A stretch of DNA of 6,540 nt from Acidisphaera sp035272265 (GTDB lineage: Bacteria; Pseudomonadota; Alphaproteobacteria; Acetobacterales; Acetobacteraceae). The first letter of the stretch is position 1, and every line of letters starts with the position of its first letter. The position numbers and the translations under genes were made by a program. Of this stretch, positions 5,425 through 6,540 are shown one piece after another. The notes below the pieces were generated by a model, which saw only the letters and a program-made list of their open reading frames with translations, did no database searches and had not been told where the DNA came from. Where the stretch lies: assembly GCA_035272265.1 (NCBI GenBank), contig DATEQV010000532.1:1-6540 (forward strand), written 5' to 3'.

Positions 5425-6288
5425 TCATCGCTTCGTAACGACAACCTCCAGATACTCGCTCGGCACGACCATGGTGCCGTCGCTGGCTTTGTTCGCGCGC
5501 GCGATGAGCGCGTGCAGGTCGTCCGTCAGACCCGTCTGCTCGGTCTCGCCAAGAGCTGCAAATGCCTTGAGCATCGGGCCGTAGCTGGTTTTCAGCACAT
5601 CCAGGTAGTGTTCCGCCGAGCGATAGCGGAAAGTGAAGTGGCGCGCCTCGGTCTCGATCGAGGTTGCCGCGGACCCGAACATTTCGACGAGGCGCTCGCG
5701 CGTTCCCCAGAGTGCAGGGGATTTCACGCCCGCCGGAGGCGGCACATATCGTCCTATGGTCTTGAACATTTGCCCGATGAAACCGTCGGGTGTCCAGTTT
5801 GCTAGACCTATCTTGCCGCCGGATTTGCAGACGCGCAGGAGCTCGGCGACGGCTTTATTCTGATTGGGCGTGAACATCACGCCGAAGGTCGAGACGACAG
5901 CGTCGAAGGTGCCGTCCGGGAACGGGAGCGCCTCGGCGTCGGCCTCCCTGAATTCGATGGTCAGCCCTTCGGCCGATGCCCGCGCGCGACCGCGCTCCAG
6001 CAAGCTTGGCACATAATCGGTCGAAACGACACCGCACCAGCGCCGCGCAGCGGCCAGGCTGGCATTCCCGTTGCCGGCGGCCACGTCGAGCACTTGTTGG
6101 CCCGCACGAAGATCGAGGGCCTCGCAGAGGTGCTCGCCGACGATCTGCAGCGTCGTCCCGACGACGGCATAATCGCCCGAGGACCAGGTCGCCTGCTGCC
6201 GGCTCTTGAGCGACACGAGGTCGGGCATCGGAGCCGTCGCAGTCTGATGCGCGGCTGTGTCCTGTCGGAATGCCTGGGCCTGGCTCAT
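5425..6288 (-). CDS. UbiE/Methyltransf_11-type class I SAM methyltransferase
   Basis: This 287-residue Rossmann-fold methyltransferase has motif I VLDVAAGNGNASLAAARR (residues 66-83), an acidic residue after the second strand (VSTDYVPSLLERGR, Asp91) and the motif II region EFREADAEALPFPDGTFDAVVSTFGVMF (112-139). The C-terminal half starts with the strand GKIGLANWTPDGFIGQMF (158-175). ADAEALPFPDGTFD is characteristic of UbiE/COQ5-like and Methyltransf_11 enzymes, which methylate quinones, sterols or other small molecules. The acceptor here is unknown and a housekeeping UbiE role is not implied. The ATG is preceded by a GGGAG box about 7 nt upstream. It follows the PRC-barrel-like gene by 57 nt on the same strand, so the two are probably co-transcribed, and it precedes the regulator by a 316-nt spacer. 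It is not close in sequence or architecture to the other methyltransferase in the window. No signal peptide is seen; cytoplasmic. Confidence 0.9.
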   Translation of the reverse strand: MSQAQAFRQDTAAHQTATAPMPDLVSLKSRQQATWSSGDYAVVGTTLQIVGEHLCEALDLRAGQQVLDVAAGNGNASLAAARRWCGVVSTDYVPSLLERGRARASAEGLTIEFREADAEALPFPDGTFDAVVSTFGVMFTPNQNKAVAELLRVCKSGGKIGLANWTPDGFIGQMFKTIGRYVPPPAGVKSPALWGTRERLVEMFGSAATSIETEARHFTFRYRSAEHYLDVLKTSYGPMLKAFAALGETEQTGLTDDLHALIARANKASDGTMVVPSEYLEVVVTKR

Positions 6289-6345
6289 GGTCTGCTCCCG
6301 TCCGTTGCGGTGTCGGCGCTTGCGATCGCGATGTGATCGGCCGGA

Positions 6346-6540
6346 TCAGCGGGCCGCGACGGTCGCGGCCGCCTGCGCATCGAGGTCGGCGGTCGACATG
6401 CCGGTCAGCACCACGCGGCCGCCCTGGATCGACAACGCCGACGTGGGGATGGAGACGAGATGGTAGCCGGGGTTGAACATCACTCCGTCGGAGACGGTGG
6501 CGCTGCCCTGGCCGATGCCGGTCAGGCCGCCGACGATCTC
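6346..6540 (-). CDS. C-terminal part of a small protein, possibly PRC-barrel-like (5' end outside window)
   Basis: The last 64 codons of a gene entering from the right edge end in TGA. The reading contains GVMFNPGYHLVSIPTSALSI, then GGRVVLTGMSTADLDAQ, and an Ala-rich tail. The order of a strand ending in hydrophobic-Val-Ser-Ile-Pro, a second strand, then Val-Val-Leu-x-Gly and a short acidic helix resembles the C-terminal half of PRC-barrel proteins. Those are small beta-barrels found alone or in photosynthetic reaction centre H subunits and RimM. The match is by eye and the beginning is missing, so the family call is tentative, though that it is coding is well supported by codon use and by the spacing to the next gene (57 nt). 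The final codons overlap a strong perfect inverted repeat. Confidence 0.6.
   Translation of the reverse strand, partial: EIVGGLTGIGQGSATVSDGVMFNPGYHLVSIPTSALSIQGGRVVLTGMSTADLDAQAAATVAAR
6352..6370. repeat. perfect 9-bp-arm palindrome over the last codons of the partial gene
   Basis: GGCCGCGAC (6352-6360) and GTCGCGGCC (6362-6370) are exact reverse complements around a single G. As RNA it would form an 8-bp all-strong stem with a CGG loop, ending 3 nt before the stop codon. It encodes part of the Ala-rich tail, so it may be a by-product of GCG/GCC codon runs. It could also slow ribosomes or protect the mRNA 3' end of this gene relative to the methyltransferase gene after it. Confidence 0.45.

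Noticed and set aside
1..6540. CRISPR arrays, tRNA or rRNA genes, insertion sequences and attachment sites.
   Set aside because: No regularly spaced repeats, no tRNA-like cloverleaf with conserved arms, no transposase or integrase reading frame and no terminal repeats were found on either strand.

Overview
This is a GC-rich window (clearly above 60% G+C) in which every gene I can support lies on the minus strand. The dense, third-position-GC-biased genes with good Shine-Dalgarno sites, the Tat-exported Rieske protein and the mix of families suggest a proteobacterium, most likely an alphaproteobacterium. That is an inference; there is no rRNA or other phylogenetic marker here, and I do not name a genus.

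In the direction of transcription (high to low coordinates) the layout is as follows. (1) The 3' end of a small gene, possibly PRC-barrel-like, enters from the right edge and stops at 6346. (2) After 57 nt comes a UbiE/Methyltransf_11-type SAM methyltransferase (5425-6288). (3) A 316-nt spacer follows, with several small inverted repeats. (4) Next is a 520-residue three-part protein (3546-5108): an alpha/beta hydrolase, a class III nucleotide-cyclase-like domain and a C-terminal LuxR-type DNA-binding domain. (5) Four tightly spaced genes follow: a winged-helix plus SAM methyltransferase (2379-3458), an exported AhpD/carboxymuconolactone-decarboxylase-like protein (1859-2341), an NTF2/SnoaL-like protein (1472-1822) and a dimeric alpha/beta-barrel protein of the antibiotic-biosynthesis-monooxygenase type (1131-1430). 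(6) About 650 nt with no intact gene follows, possibly holding a decayed ORF. (7) Last is the start of a Tat-exported Rieske 2Fe-2S protein that runs off the left edge.

The four genes from 3458 down to 1131 are separated by only 36-41 nt and each has its own strong ribosome binding site, so they are very probably one transcription unit. The large regulator-like protein sits 87 nt upstream on the same strand and is the obvious candidate to control or be co-transcribed with them. The enzyme set (methyltransferase, thiol-based AhpD-like protein, NTF2-like fold, ABM-like fold) is typical of small-molecule modification, redox or detoxification cassettes. No substrate can be read from the sequence. 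The most unusual item is the hydrolase-cyclase-LuxR fusion, in which a small-molecule-binding hydrolase fold and a partly degenerate cyclase fold are attached to an output DNA-binding domain.
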